A stretch of DNA of 64,000 nt from Apoderus coryli (taxonomy: Eukaryota; Arthropoda; Insecta; Coleoptera; Attelabidae): assembly GCA_911728435.2 (NCBI GenBank), contig OU452217.1, positions 744,001 to 808,000 on the forward strand, in the 5' to 3' direction. Position 1 is the stretch's first letter; each line of letters begins with the position of its first letter. Below the pieces are notes generated by a model. The model saw only the letters and a program-made list of their open reading frames with translations. It was not told where the DNA came from and searched no databases. Shown here piece by piece: positions 25,300 to 38,700 of the stretch. The translations under genes and the position numbers were made by a program.

Positions 25300-28200
25300 T
25301 ATTAGTAAAAAGAAATTAGAATAAGCATAAAAAAGCAATTTAGAACGAATTAGAGCGTTTATTTAAAAAATTGTGTTATTTAGATTTAAAAAGTAAAGTT
25401 TCTACAAAATAGCTGTTTTCTCTCTAAGAATTTAAAACTAAATTTTATTAGGAAAAAGAAATTAGAATAAGCATAAAAAAAGCAATTTAGAACGAATTAG
25501 AGCGTTTAGTTCAGAAATTGTGTTATTTAGATTTAAAAAGTAAAGTTTCTAACAAAAAGCTGTTTTCTCTTTTAGAATTTAAAACTAAATTTTATTAGTT
25601 AAAAGAATTTAGAATAAGCATAAAAAAGCAATTTAGAACGAATTAGAGCGTTTAGTTAAGAAATGGTTTTATTTATATTTAAAAAGTAAAGTGTCTACCA
25701 AAAAACTGTTATCTCTGTAAGAATTTAAAACTAAATGCGTTAGTAAAAAGAAGATAGAATAAGCATAAAAAAACAATTTAGAACGATTTAGAGCATTTAG
25801 TTAAGAAATTGTGTTATTTAGATTTAAAAAGTAAAGTTTCTATCAAAAAGTTGTTTACTCTCTAAGAATTTAAAACTAAATTTTATTAGGAAAAAGAAAT
25901 TAGAATAAGCATAAAAAAGCAATTAGAACGAATTAGAGCGTTTAGTTAAGAAATTGTGTTATTTATATTTAAAAAGTAAAGTGTCTACCAAAAAGCTGTT
26001 TTCTCTCTAAGAATTTAAAACTAAATTTGTTAGTAAAAAGAAATATGATAAAGCATAAAAAAGCAATTTAGAACGATTTAGAGCGTTTATTTAAAAAATT
26101 GTTTTATTTATATTTAAAAAGTAAAGTGTCTACCAAAAAGCTGTTTTCTCTTTTAAAATTTAAAACTAAATTTTATTAGTAAAAAGAAATTAAATAAGCA
26201 TAAAAAAGCAATTTAGAACGAATTAGAGCGTTTAGTTAGAAAAATGTGTTATTTATATTTAAAAAGTAAAGTGTCTACCAAAAAGCTGTTTTCTCTCTAA
26301 GAATTTAAAACTAAATTTGTTAGTAAAAATAAATTAGAATAAGCATAATAAAGCAGTTTAGAACGATTTAGAGCGTTTATTTAAAAAATTGTGTTATTTA
26401 GATTTAAAAAGTAAAGTTTCTACCAAAAAGCTGTTTTCTCTCTAAGAATTTAAAACTAAATTTTATTAGGAAAAATAAATTAGAGTAAGCATAAAAAAGC
26501 AATTTTTAACGAATTAGAGCGTTTAGTTCAGAAATTGTGTTATTTAGATTTAAAAAGTAAATTGTCTACCAAAAAGCTGTTTTCTCTCTAAGAATTTAAA
26601 ACTAAATTTGTTAGTAAAAAGAAATTAGAATAAGCATAAAAAAGCAGTTTAGAACGATTTAGAGCGTTTATTTAAGAAATTGTGTTATTTAGATTTAAAA
26701 AGTAAAGTTTCTACCAAAAAGCTGTTTTCTCTCTAAGAATTTAAAACTAAATTTTATTAGGAAAAAGAAATTAGAATAAAAATTAAAAAGCAATTTAGAA
26801 CGAATTAGAGCGTTTAGTTAAGAAATTGTGTTATTTATATTTAAAAAGTAAAGTGTCTACCAACAAGCTGTTTTCTCTCTAAGAATTTAAAACTAAATTT
26901 GTTAGTAAAAATAAATTAGAATAAGCATAAAAAAGCAGTTTAGAACGATTTAGAGCGTTTAGTTAAGAAATGGTGTTATTTATATTTAAAAAGTAAAGTG
27001 TCTACCAAAAAACTGTTTTCTCTTTTAGAATGTAAAACTAAATTTATTAGTAAAAAGAAATTAGAATAAGCATAAAAAAGCAATTTAGAACGCATTAGAG
27101 CGTTTATTTAAAAAATTGTGTTATTTAGATTTAAAAAGTAAAGTTTCTACAAAATAGCTGTTTTCTCTCTAAGAATTTAAAACTAAATTTTATTAGGCAA
27201 AAGAAATTAGAATAAGCATAAAAAAAGCAATTTAGAACGAATTAGAACGTTTAGTTCAGAAATTGTGTTATTTAGATTTAAAAAGTAAAGTTTCTAACAA
27301 AAAGCTGTTTTCTCTTTTAGAATTTAAAACTAAATTTTATTAGTTAAAAGAATTTAGAATAAGCATAAAAAAGCAATTTAGAACGATTTAGAGCGTTTAG
27401 TTAAGAAATGGTGTTATTTATATTTAAAAAGTAAAGTGTCTACCAAAAAACTGTTTTCTCTGTAAGAATTTAAAACTAAATGCGTTAGTAAAAAGAAGAT
27501 AGAATAAGCATAAAAAAACAATTTAGAACGATTTAGAGCATTTAGTTAAGAAATTGTGTTATTTAGATTTAAAAAGTAAAGTTTCTATCAAAAAGCTGTT
27601 TACTCTCTAAGAATTTAAAACTAAATTTTATTAGGAAAAAGAAATTAGAATAAGCATAAAAAAGCAATTAGAACGAATTAGAGCATTTAGTTAAGAAATT
27701 GTGTTATTTAGATTTAAAAAGTAAAGTTTCTATCAAAAAGCTGTTTACTCTCTAAGAATTTAAAACTAAATTTTATTAGTAAAAAGAAATTAGAATAAGC
27801 ATAAAAAAGCAATTTAGAACGAATTAGAGCGTTTATTTAAAAAATTGTGTTATTTAGATTTAAAAAGTAAAGTTTCTACAAAATAGCTGTTTTCTCTCTA
27901 AGAATTTAAAACTAAATTTTATTAGGAAAAAGAAATTAGAATAAGCATAAAAAAAGCAATTTAGAACGAATTAGAGCGTTTAGTTCAGAAATTGTGTTAT
28001 TTAGATTTAAAAAGTAAAGTTTCTAACAAAAAGCTGTTTTCTCTTTTAGAATTTAAAACTAAATTTTATTAGTTAAAAGAATTTAGAATAAGCATAAAAA
28101 AGCAATTTAGAACGAATTAGAGCGTTTAGTTAAGAAATGGTTTTATTTATATTTAAAAAGTAAAGTGTCTACCAAAAAACTGTTATCTCTGTAAGAATTT

Positions 28201-30160
28201 AAAACTAAATGCGTTAGTAAAAAGAAGATAGAATAAGCATAAAAAAACAATTTAGAACGATTTAGAGCATTTAGTTAAGAAATTGTGTTATTTAGATTTA
28301 AAAAGTAAAGTTTCTATCAAAAAGTTGTTTACTCTCTAAGAATTTAAAACTAAATTTTATTAGGAAAAAGAAATTAGAATAAGCATAAAAAAGCAATTAG
28401 AACGAATTAGAGCGTTTAGTTAAGAAATTGTGTTATTTATATTTAAAAAGTAAAGTGTCTACCAAAAAGCTGTTTTCTCTCTAAGAATTTAAAACTAAAT
28501 TTGTTAGTAAAAAGAAATATGATAAAGCATAAAAAAGCAATTTAGAACGATTTAGAGCGTTTATTTAAAAAATTGTTTTATTTATATTTAAAAAGTAAAG
28601 TGTCTACCAAAAAGCTGTTTTCTCTTTTAAAATTTAAAACTAAATTTTATTAGTAAAAAGAAATTAAATAAGCATAAAAAAGCAATTTAGAACGAATTAG
28701 AGCGTTTAGTTAGAAAAATGTGTTATTTATATTTAAAAAGTAAAGTGTCTACCAAAAAGCTGTTTTCTCTCTAAGAATTTAAAACTAAATTTGTTAGTAA
28801 AAATAAATTAGAATAAGCATAATAAAGCAGTTTAGAACGATTTAGAGCGTTTATTTAAAAAATTGTGTTATTTAGATTTAAAAAGTAAAGTTTCTACCAA
28901 AAAGCTGTTTTCTCTCTAAGAATTTAAAACTAAATTTTATTAGGAAAAATAAATTAGAGTAAGCATAAAAAAGCAATTTTTAACGAATTAGAGCGTTTAG
29001 TTCAGAAATTGTGTTATTTAGATTTAAAAAGTAAATTGTCTACCAAAAAGCTGTTTTCTCTCTAAGAATTTAAAACTAAATTTGTTAGTAAAAAGAAATT
29101 AGAATAAGCATAAAAAAGCAGTTTAGAACGATTTAGAGCGTTTATTTAAGAAATTGTGTTATTTAGATTTAAAAAGTAAAGTTTCTACCAAAAAGCTGTT
29201 TTCTCTCTAAGAATTTAAAACTAAATTTTATTAGGAAAAAGAAATTAGAATAAAAATTAAAAAGCAATTTAGAACGAATTAGAGCGTTTAGTTAAGAAAT
29301 TGTGTTATTTATATTTAAAAAGTAAAGTGTCTACCAACAAGCTGTTTTCTCTCTAAGAATTTAAAACTAAATTTGTTAGTAAAAATAAATTAGAATAAGC
29401 ATAAAAAAGCAGTTTAGAACGATTTAGAGCGTTTAGTTAAGAAATGGTGTTATTTATATTTAAAAAGTAAAGTGTCTACCAAAAAACTGTTTTCTCTTTT
29501 AGAATGTAAAACTAAATTTATTAGTAAAAAGAAATTAGAATAAGCATAAAAAAGCAATTTAGAACGCATTAGAGCGTTTATTTAAAAAATTGTGTTATTT
29601 AGATTTAAAAAGTAAAGTTTCTACAAAATAGCTGTTTTCTCTCTAAGAATTTAAAACTAAATTTTATTAGGCAAAAGAAATTAGAATAAGCATAAAAAAA
29701 GCAATTTAGAACGAATTAGAACGTTTAGTTCAGAAATTGTGTTATTTAGATTTAAAAAGTAAAGTTTCTAACAAAAAGCTGTTTTCTCTTTTAGAATTTA
29801 AAACTAAATTTTATTAGTTAAAAGAATTTAGAATAAGCATAAAAAAGCAATTTAGAACGATTTAGAGCGTTTAGTTAAGAAATGGTGTTATTTATATTTA
29901 AAAAGTAAAGTGTCTACCAAAAAACTGTTTTCTCTGTAAGAATTTAAAACTAAATGCGTTAGTAAAAAGAAGATAGAATAAGCATAAAAAAACAATTTAG
30001 AACGATTTAGAGCATTTAGTTAAGAAATTGTGTTATTTAGATTTAAAAAGTAAAGTTTCTATCAAAAAGCTGTTTACTCTCTAAGAATTTAAAACTAAAT
30101 TTTATTAGGAAAAAGAAATTAGAATAAGCATAAAAAAGCAATTAGAACGAATTAGAGCGT
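25300..30160 (+). repeat. Tandem duplication of a 2,474-bp unit (17 monomers)
   Basis: Copy 1 is about 25,300-27,773 and copy 2 about 27,774-30,160. Paired marks at the same offset include AAGCATAATAAAGCAG (26,341 and 28,815), AATAAAAATTAAAAAGC (near 26,775 and 29,249), GGCAAAAGAAATTAG (near 27,196 and 29,670) and AAAACTGTTATCTCTG (near 25,703 and 28,177). The left boundary is placed where the 25,250 monomer (TATTAAAAACCTG) stops matching its partner near 27,730. Confidence 0.82.
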
Positions 30161-31604
30161 TTAGTTAGGAAATTGTGTTATTTATATTTAAAAAGTAAAG
30201 TGTCTACCAAAAAGCTGTTTTCTCTCTAAGAATTTAAAACTAAATTTGTTAGTAAAAAGAAATATGATAAAGCATAAAAAAGCAATTTAGAACGATTTAG
30301 AGCGTTTATTTAAAAATTGTTTTATTTATATTTAAAAAGTAAAGTGTCTACCAAAAAGCTGTTTTCTCTTTTAAAATTTAAAACTAAATTTTATTAGTAA
30401 AAAGAAATTAAATAAGCATAAAAAAGCAATTTAGAACGAATTAGAGCGTCTAGTTCAGAAATTGTGTTATTTAGATTTAAAAAGTAAAGTTTCTAACAAA
30501 AAGCTGTTTTCTCTTTTAGAATTTAAAACTAAATTTTATTAGTTAAAAGAAATTAGAATTAGCATTAAAAAGCAATTTAGAACGAATTAGAGCGTTTAGT
30601 TAAGAAATGGTGTTATCTATATTTAAAAAGTAAAGTGTCTAGCAAAAAGCTGTTTTCTCTCTAAGAATTTAAAACTAAATGTGTTAGTAAAAAGAAATTA
30701 AATAAGCATAAAAAAGCAATTTAGAACGAATTAGAGCGTTTAGTTAGAAAAATGTGTTATTTATATTTGAAAAGTAAAGTGTCTACCAAAAAGCTGTTTT
30801 CTCTCTAAGAATTTAAAACTAAATTTATTAGTAAAAATAAATTAGAATAAGCATAATGAAGCAGTTTAGAACGATTTAGAGCGTTTATTTAAAAAATTGT
30901 GTTATTTAGATTTAAAAAGTAAAGTTTCTACCAAAAAGCTGTTTTCTCTCTAAGAATTTAAAACTAAATTTTATTAGGAAAAATAAATTAGAGTAAGCAT
31001 AAAAAAGCAATTTTTAACGAATTAGAGCGTTTAGTTCAGAAATTGTGTTATTTAGATTTAAAAAGTAAATTGTCTACCAAAAAGCTGTTTTCTCTCTAAG
31101 AATTTAAAACTAAATTTGTTAGTAAAAAGGAATTAGAATAAGCATGAAAAAGCAATTTAGAACGATTTAGAGCGTTTATTTAAAAAATTGTGTTGTTTAG
31201 ATTTAAAAAGTAAAGTTTCTACAAAAAAGCTGTTTTCTCTCTAAGAATTTAAAACTAAATTTTATTAAGAAAAAAAAATTAGAATACGCATAAAAAAGCA
31301 ATTTAGAACGAATTAGAGCGTCTAGTTCAGAAATTGTGTTATTTAGATTTAAAAAGTAAAGTTTCTAACAAAAAGCTGTTTTCTCTTTTAGAATTTAAAA
31401 CTAAATTTTATTAGTTAAAAGAAATTAGAATAAGCATTAAAAAGCAATTTAGAACGAATTAGAGCGTTTAGTTAAGAAATGGTGTTATCTATATTTAAAA
31501 AGTAAAGTGTCTACCAAAAAGCGGTTTTCTCTCTAAGAATTTAAAACTAAATGTGTTAGTAAAAAGAATATAGAATAAGCATAAAAAAGCAATTTAGAAC
31601 GATT

Positions 31605-32560
31605 TAGAGCGTTTAGTTAAGAAATTGTGTTATTTAGATTTAAAAAGTAAAGTGTCTACCAAAAAGCTGTTTTCTCTCTAAGAATTTAAAACTAAATTTG
31701 TTAGTAAAAAGAAATATGAATAAGCATAAAAAAGCAATTTAGAACGATTTAGAGCGCTTATTTAAAAAATTGTGTTATTTATATTTAAAAAGTAGTGTCT
31801 ACCAAAAAGCTTTTTTTTTCTCTAAGAATTTAAAACTAAATTTGTTAGTAAAAAGAAGATAGAATAAGCATAAAAAAGCAATTTAGAACGATTTAGAGCA
31901 TTTAGTTAAGAAATTGTGTTATTTAGATTTAAAAAGTAAAGTGTCTACCAAAAAGATGTTTTCTCTCTAAGAATTTAAAACTAAATTTTATTAGTTAAAA
32001 GAAATTAGAATAAGCATAAAAAAGCAATTTATAACGAATTATAGCGTTTAGTTAAGAAATTGTGTTATTTAGATTTAAAAGTAAAGTATCTACGAAAAAG
32101 CTGCTTTCTCTTTTAGAATTTAAAACTAAATTTATTAGTAAAAAGAAATGAGAATAAGCATAAAAAAGCAATTTAGAAGGAATTAGAGCGTTTAGTTAAG
32201 AAATTGTGTTATTTATATTTAAAAAGTAAAGTGTCTACCAAAAAGCTGTTTTCTCTCTAAGAATTTAAAACTAAATTTGTTAGTAAAAAGAAATATGAAT
32301 AAGCATAAAAAAGCAATTTGGAACGATTTAGAGCGTGTATTTAAAAAATTGTGTTATTTATATTTAAAAAGTAAAGTGTCTACCAAAAACCTGTTTTCTC
32401 TCTCAGAATTTAAAACTAAATTTGTCAGTAAAAGGAAATATGAATAAGCATAAAAAAGCAATTTAGAACGATTTAGAGCGTTTATTTAAAAAATTGTGTT
32501 ATTTATATCTAAAAAGTAAAGTGTCTACCAAAAAGCTGTTTTCTCTCTAAGAATTTAAAA
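31605..32560 (+). repeat. Dispersed ~960-bp satellite block, copy 3 of 3
   Basis: This is the third copy of the block at 1,735 and 19,833, with the nine-T run at 31,811, AAAAAGTAGTG, and TTAGAAGGAATTAG at 32,176. It carries its own private changes, for example TCTCTCAGAA near 32,400 and TTATATCTAAAAAG near 32,506, so it is not an assembly repeat of the others. Confidence 0.75.
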
Positions 32561-33645
32561 CTAAATTTGTTAGTAAAAAGAAATATGAATAAGCATAAAA
32601 AAGCAATTTAGAACGATTTAGAGCGTTTATTTAAAAAATTGTGTTATTTATATTTAAAAAGTAAAGTGTCTACCAAAAAGCTGTTTTCTCTCTAAGAATT
32701 TAAAACTAAATGTGTTAGTAAAAAGAAATATGAATAAGCATAAAAAAGCAATTTAGAACGATTTAGAGCGTTTATTTAAAAAATTGTGTTATTTATATTT
32801 AAAAAGTAAAGTGTCTACCAAAAAGCTGTTTTCTCTCTAAGAATTTAAAACTACATTTGTTAGTAAAAAGGAATTAGAATAAGCATGAAAAAGCAATTTA
32901 GAACGATTTAGAGCGTTTATTTAAAAAATTGTGTTATTTAGATTTAAAAAGTAAAGTTTCTACAAAATAGCTGTTTTCTCTCTAAGAATTTCAAACTAAA
33001 TTTTATTAGGAAAAAGAAATTAGAATAGGCATAAAAAGGCAATTTAGAACGAATTAGAGCGTTTAGTTCAGAAATTGTGTTATTTAGATTTAAAAAGTAA
33101 AGTTTCTATTAAAAATCTGTTTTCTCTTTTAGAATGTAAAACTAAATTTATTAGTAAAAAGAAATTAGAATAAGCATAAAAAAGCAATTTAGAACGAACT
33201 AGAGCGTTTATTTAAAAAATTGTGTTATTTAGATTTAAAAAGTAAAGTTTCTACAAAATAGCTGTTTTCTCTCTAAGAATTTAAAACTAAATTTTATTAG
33301 GAAAAAGAAATTAGAATAAGCATAAAAAAAGCAATTTAGAACGAATTAGAGCGTTTAGTTCAGAAATTGTGTTATTTAGATTTAAAAAGTAAAGTTTCCA
33401 ACAAAAAGCTTTTTTCTCTTTTAGAATTTAAAACTAAATTTTATTAGTTAAAAGAATTTAGAATAAGCATAAAAAAGCAATTTAGAACGAATTAGAGCGT
33501 TTAGTTAAGAAATGGTGTTATTTATATTTAAAAAGTAAAGTGTCTACCAAAAAACTGTTTTCTCTTTTAGAATGTAAAACTAAATTTATTAGTAAAAAGA
33601 AATTAGAATAAGCATAAAAAAGCAATTTAGAACGCATTAGAGCGT

Positions 33646-33817
33646 TTATTTAAAAAATTGTGTTATTTAGATTTAAAAAGTAAAGTTTCTACAAAATAGC
33701 CGGTTTCTCTCTAAGAATTTAAAACTAAATTTTATTAGGCAAAAGAAATATGAATAAGCATAAAAAAAAAGAAGATAGAATAAGCATAAAAAAACAATTT
33801 AGAACGATTTAGAGCAT
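33646..33817 (+). repeat. Long satellite monomer variant, 172 bp
   Basis: This monomer contains an extra ~27 bp. After GAATAAGCATAAAAA it returns to an earlier point (AAAGAAGATAGAATAAGCAT), so the GAATAAGCATAAAAA segment occurs twice. The left part matches the AGGCAAAAGAAATATG type and the right part the AAGAAGATAG type, so it is a hybrid of two monomer variants joined within the A-rich tract. Confidence 0.85.
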
Positions 33818-34544
33818 TTAGTTAAGAAATTGTGTTATTTAGATTTAAAAAGTAAAGTTTCTACCAAAAAGCTGTTTTCTCTCTAAGAATTTAAAACTAA
33901 ATTTTATTAGGAAAAATAAATTAGAGTAAGCATAAAAAAGCAATTTTTAACGAATTAGAGCGTTTAGTTCAGAAATTGTGTTATTTAGATTTAAAAAGTA
34001 AATTGTCTACCAAAAAGCTGTTTTCTCTCTAAGAATTTAAAACTAAATTTGTTAGTAAAAAGAAATTAGAATAAGCATAAAAAAGCAATTTAGAACGATT
34101 TAGAGCGTTTATTTAAAAAATTGTGTTATTTAGATTTAAAAAGTAAAGTTTCTACCAAAAAGCTGTTTTCTCTCTAAGAATTTAAAACTAAATTTTATTA
34201 GGAAAAAGAAATTAGAATAAAAATTAAAAAGCAATTTAGAACGAATTAGAGCGTTTAGTTAAGAAATTGTGTTATTTATATTTAAAAAGTAAAGTGTCTA
34301 CCAACAAGCTGTTTTCTCTCTAAGAATTTAAAACTAAATTTGTTAGTAAAAATAAATTAGAATAAGCATAAAAAAGCAGTTTAGAACGATTTAGAGCGTT
34401 TAGTTAAGAAATGGTGTTATTTATATTTAAAAAGTAAAGTGTCTACCAAAAAACTGTTTTCTCTTTTAGAATGTAAAACTAAATTTATTAGTAAAAAGAA
34501 ATTAGAATAAGCATAAAAAAGCAATTTAGAACGCATTAGAGCGT

Positions 34545-34716
34545 TTATTTAAAAAATTGTGTTATTTAGATTTAAAAAGTAAAGTTTCTACAAAATAGCT
34601 GTTTTCTCTCTAAGAATTTAAAACTAAATTTTATTAGGCAAAAGAAATATGAATAAGCATAAAAAAAAAGAAGATAGAATAAGCATAAAAAAACAATTTA
34701 GAACGATTTAGAGCAT
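34545..34716 (+). repeat. Long satellite monomer variant, 172 bp
   Basis: It has the same internal 27-bp duplication as the monomer at 33,646, about 900 bp downstream of it within the same 3,984-bp unit. It differs at the CTGTTTTC segment (CCGGTTTC in the other), so the two are related but not the latest duplicates of each other. Confidence 0.85.
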
Positions 34717-37629
34717 TTAGTTGAGAAATTGTGTTATTTAGATTTAAAAAGTAAAGTTTCTATCAAAAAGCTGTTTTCTCTCTAAGAATTTAAAACTAAA
34801 TTTTATTAGGAAAAAGAAATTAGAATAAGCATAAAAAAAGCAATTTAGAACGAATTAGAGCGTTTAGTTCAGAAATTGTGTTATTTAGATTTAAAAAGTA
34901 AAGTTTCCAACAAAAAGCTTTTTTCTCTTTTAGAATTTAAAACTAAATTTTATTAGTTAAAAGAATTTAGAATAAGCATAAAAAAGCAATTTAGAACGAA
35001 TTAGAGCGTTTAGTTAAGAAATGGTGTTATTTATATTTAAAAAGTAAAGTGTCTACCAAAAAACTGTTTTCTCTGTAAGAATTTAAAACTAAATGCGTTA
35101 GTAAAAAGAAGATAGAATAAGCATAAAAAAACAATTTAGAACGATTTAGAGCATTTAGTTAAGAAATTGTGTTATTTAGATTTAAAAAGTAAAGTTTCTA
35201 TCAAAAAGCTGTTTACTCTCTAAGAATTTAAAACTAAATTTTATTAGGAAAAAGAAATTAGAATAAGCATAAAAAAGCAATTAGAACGAATTAGAGCGTT
35301 TAGTTAAGAAATTGTGTTATTTATATTTAAAAAGTAAAGTGTCTACCAAAAAGCTGTTTTCTCTCTAAGAATTTAAAACTAAATTTGTTAGTAAAAAGAA
35401 ATATGAATAAGCATAAAAAAGCAATTTAGAACGATTTAGAGCGTTTATTTAAAAAATTGTGTTATTTATATTTAAAAAGTAAAGTGTCTACCAAAAAGCT
35501 GTTTTCTCTCTAAGAATTTAAAACTAAATTTGTTAGTAAAAAGAAATATAAATAAGCATAAAAAAGCAATTTAGAACGATTTAGAGCGTTTATTTAAAAA
35601 ATTGTGTTATTTATATTTAAAAAGTAAAGTGTCTACCAAAAAGCTGTTTTCTCTCTAAGAATTTAAAACTAAATGTGTTAGTAAAAAGAAATATGAATAA
35701 GCATAAAAAAAGCAATTTAGAACGATTTAGAGCGTTTATTTAAAAAATTGTGTTATTTATATTTAAAAAGTAAAGTGTCTACCAAAAAGCTGTTTTCTCT
35801 CTAAGAATTTAAAACTAAATTTGTCAGTAAAAGGAAATATGAATAAGCATAAAAAAGCAATTTAGAACGATTTAGAGCGTTTATTTAAAAAATTGTGTTA
35901 TTTATATTTAAAAAGTAAAGTGTCTACCAAAAAGCTGTTTTCTCTCTAAGAATTTAAAACTAAATTTGTTAGTAAAAAGAAATATGAATAAGCATAAAAA
36001 AGCAATTTAGAACGATTTAGAGCGTTTATTTAAAAAATTGTGTTATTTATATTTAAAAAGTAAAGTGTCTACCAAAAAGCTGTTTTCTCTCTAAGAATTT
36101 AAAACTAAATGTGTTAGTAAAAAGAAATATGAATAAGCATAAAAAAAGCAATTTAGAACGATTTAGAGCGTTTATTTAAAAAATTGTGTTATTTATATTT
36201 AAAAAGTAAAGTGTCTACCAAAAAGCTGTTTTCTCTCTAAGAATTTAAAACTAAATGTGTTAGTAAAAAGAAATATGAATAAGCATAAAAAAGCAATTTA
36301 GAACGATTTAGAGCGTTTATTTAAAAAATTGTGTTATTTATATTTAAAAAGTAAAGTGTCTACCAAAAAGCTGTTTTCTCTCTAAGAATTTAAAACTAAA
36401 TTTGTTAGTAAAAAGGAATTAGAATAAGCATGAAAAAGCAATTTAGAACGATTTAGAGCGTTTATTTAAAAAATTGTGTTATTTAGATTTAAAAAGTAAA
36501 GTTTCTACAAAATAGCTGTTTTCTCTCTAAGAATTTAAAACTAAATTTTATTAGGAAAAAGAAATTAGAATAAGCATAAAAAAAGCAATTTAGAACGAAT
36601 TAGAGCGGTTAGTTCAGAAATTGTGTTATTTAGATTTAAAAAGTAAAGTTTCTAACAAAAAGCTGTTTTCTCTTTTAGAATTTAAAACTAAATTTTATTA
36701 GTTAAAAGAATTTAGAATAAGCATAAAAAAGCAATTTAGAACGAATTAGAGCGTTTAGTTAAGAAATGGTGTTATTTATATTTAAAAAGTAAAGTGTCTA
36801 CCAAAAAACTGTTTTCTCTGTAAGAATTTAAAACTAAATGCGTTAGTAAAAAGAAGATAGAATAAGCATAAAAAAAACAATTTAGAACGATTTAGAGTAT
36901 TTAGTTAAGAAATTGTGTTATTTAGATTTAAAAAGTAAAGTTTCTATCAAAAAGCTGTTTACTCTCTAAGAATTTAAAACTAAATTTTATTAGGAAAAAG
37001 AAATTAGAATAGGCATAAAAAGGCAATTTAGAACGAATTAGAGCGTTTAGTTCAGAAATTGTGTTATTTAGATTTAAAAAGTAAAGTTTCTATTAAAAAT
37101 CTGTTTTCTCTTTTAGAATGTAAAACTAAATTTATTAGTAAAAAGAAATTAGAATAAGCATAAAAAAGCAATTTAGAACGAATTAGAGCGTTTATTTAAA
37201 AAATTGTGTTATTTAGATTTAAAAAGTAAAGTTTCTACAAAATAGCTGTTTTCTCTCTAAGAATTTAAAACTAAATTTTATTAGGAAAAAGAAATTAGAA
37301 TAAGCATAAAAAAAGCAATTTAGAACGAATTAGAGCGTTTAGTTCAGAAATTGTGTTATTTAGATTTAAAAAGTAAAGTTTCCAACAAAAAGCTTTTTTC
37401 TCTTTTAGAATTTAAAACTAAATTTTATTAGTTAAAAGAATTTAGAATAAGCATAAAAAAGCAATTTAGAACGAATTAGAGCGTTTAGTTAAGAAATGGT
37501 GTTATTTATATTTAAAAAGTAAAGTGTCTACCAAAAAACTGTTTTCTCTTTTAGAATGTAAAACTAAATTTATTAGTAAAAAGAAATTAGAATAAGCATA
37601 AAAAAGCAATTTAGAACGCATTAGAGCGT

Positions 37630-37801
37630 TTATTTAAAAAATTGTGTTATTTAGATTTAAAAAGTAAAGTTTCTACAAAATAGCCGGTTTCTCTCTAAGA
37701 ATTTAAAACTAAATTTTATTAGGCAAAAGAAATATGAATAAGCATAAAAAAAAAGAAGATAGAATAAGCATAAAAAAACAATTTAGAACGATTTAGAGCA
37801 T
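37630..37801 (+). repeat. Long satellite monomer variant, 172 bp
   Basis: This is the 3,984-bp partner of the monomer at 33,646 and shares its private CCGGTTTC change as well as the 27-bp internal duplication. Confidence 0.85.
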
Positions 37802-38528
37802 TTAGTTAAGAAATTGTGTTATTTAGATTTAAAAAGTAAAGTTTCTACCAAAAAGCTGTTTTCTCTCTAAGAATTTAAAACTAAATTTTATTAGGAAAAA
37901 TAAATTAGAGTAAGCATAAAAAAGCAATTTTTAACGAATTAGAGCGTTTAGTTCAGAAATTGTGTTATTTAGATTTAAAAAGTAAATTGTCTACCAAAAA
38001 GCTGTTTTCTCTCTAAGAATTTAAAACTAAATTTGTTAGTAAAAAGAAATTAGAATAAGCATAAAAAAGCAATTTAGAACGATTTAGAGCGTTTATTTAA
38101 AAAATTGTGTTATTTAGATTTAAAAAGTAAAGTTTCTACCAAAAAGCTGTTTTCTCTCTAAGAATTTAAAACTAAATTTTATTAGGAAAAAGAAATTAGA
38201 ATAAAAATTAAAAAGCAATTTAGAACGAATTAGAGCGTTTAGTTAAGAAATTGTGTTATTTATATTTAAAAAGTAAAGTGTCTACCAACAAGCTGTTTTC
38301 TCTCTAAGAATTTAAAACTAAATTTGTTAGTAAAAATAAATTAGAATAAGCATAAAAAAGCAGTTTAGAACGATTTAGAGCGTTTAGTTAAGAAATGGTG
38401 TTATTTATATTTAAAAAGTAAAGTGTCTACCAAAAAACTGTTTTCTCTTTTAGAATGTAAAACTAAATTTATTAGTAAAAAGAAATTAGAATAAGCATAA
38501 AAAAGCAATTTAGAACGCATTAGAGCGT

Positions 38529-38700
38529 TTATTTAAAAAATTGTGTTATTTAGATTTAAAAAGTAAAGTTTCTACAAAATAGCTGTTTTCTCTCTAAGAA
38601 TTTAAAACTAAATTTTATTAGGCAAAAGAAATATGAATAAGCATAAAAAAAAAGAAGATAGAATAAGCATAAAAAAACAATTTAGAACGATTTAGAGCAT
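38529..38700 (+). repeat. Long satellite monomer variant, 172 bp
   Basis: This is the 3,984-bp partner of the monomer at 34,545, followed in both cases by the rare TTAGTTGAGAAATTG monomer start. Confidence 0.85.
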
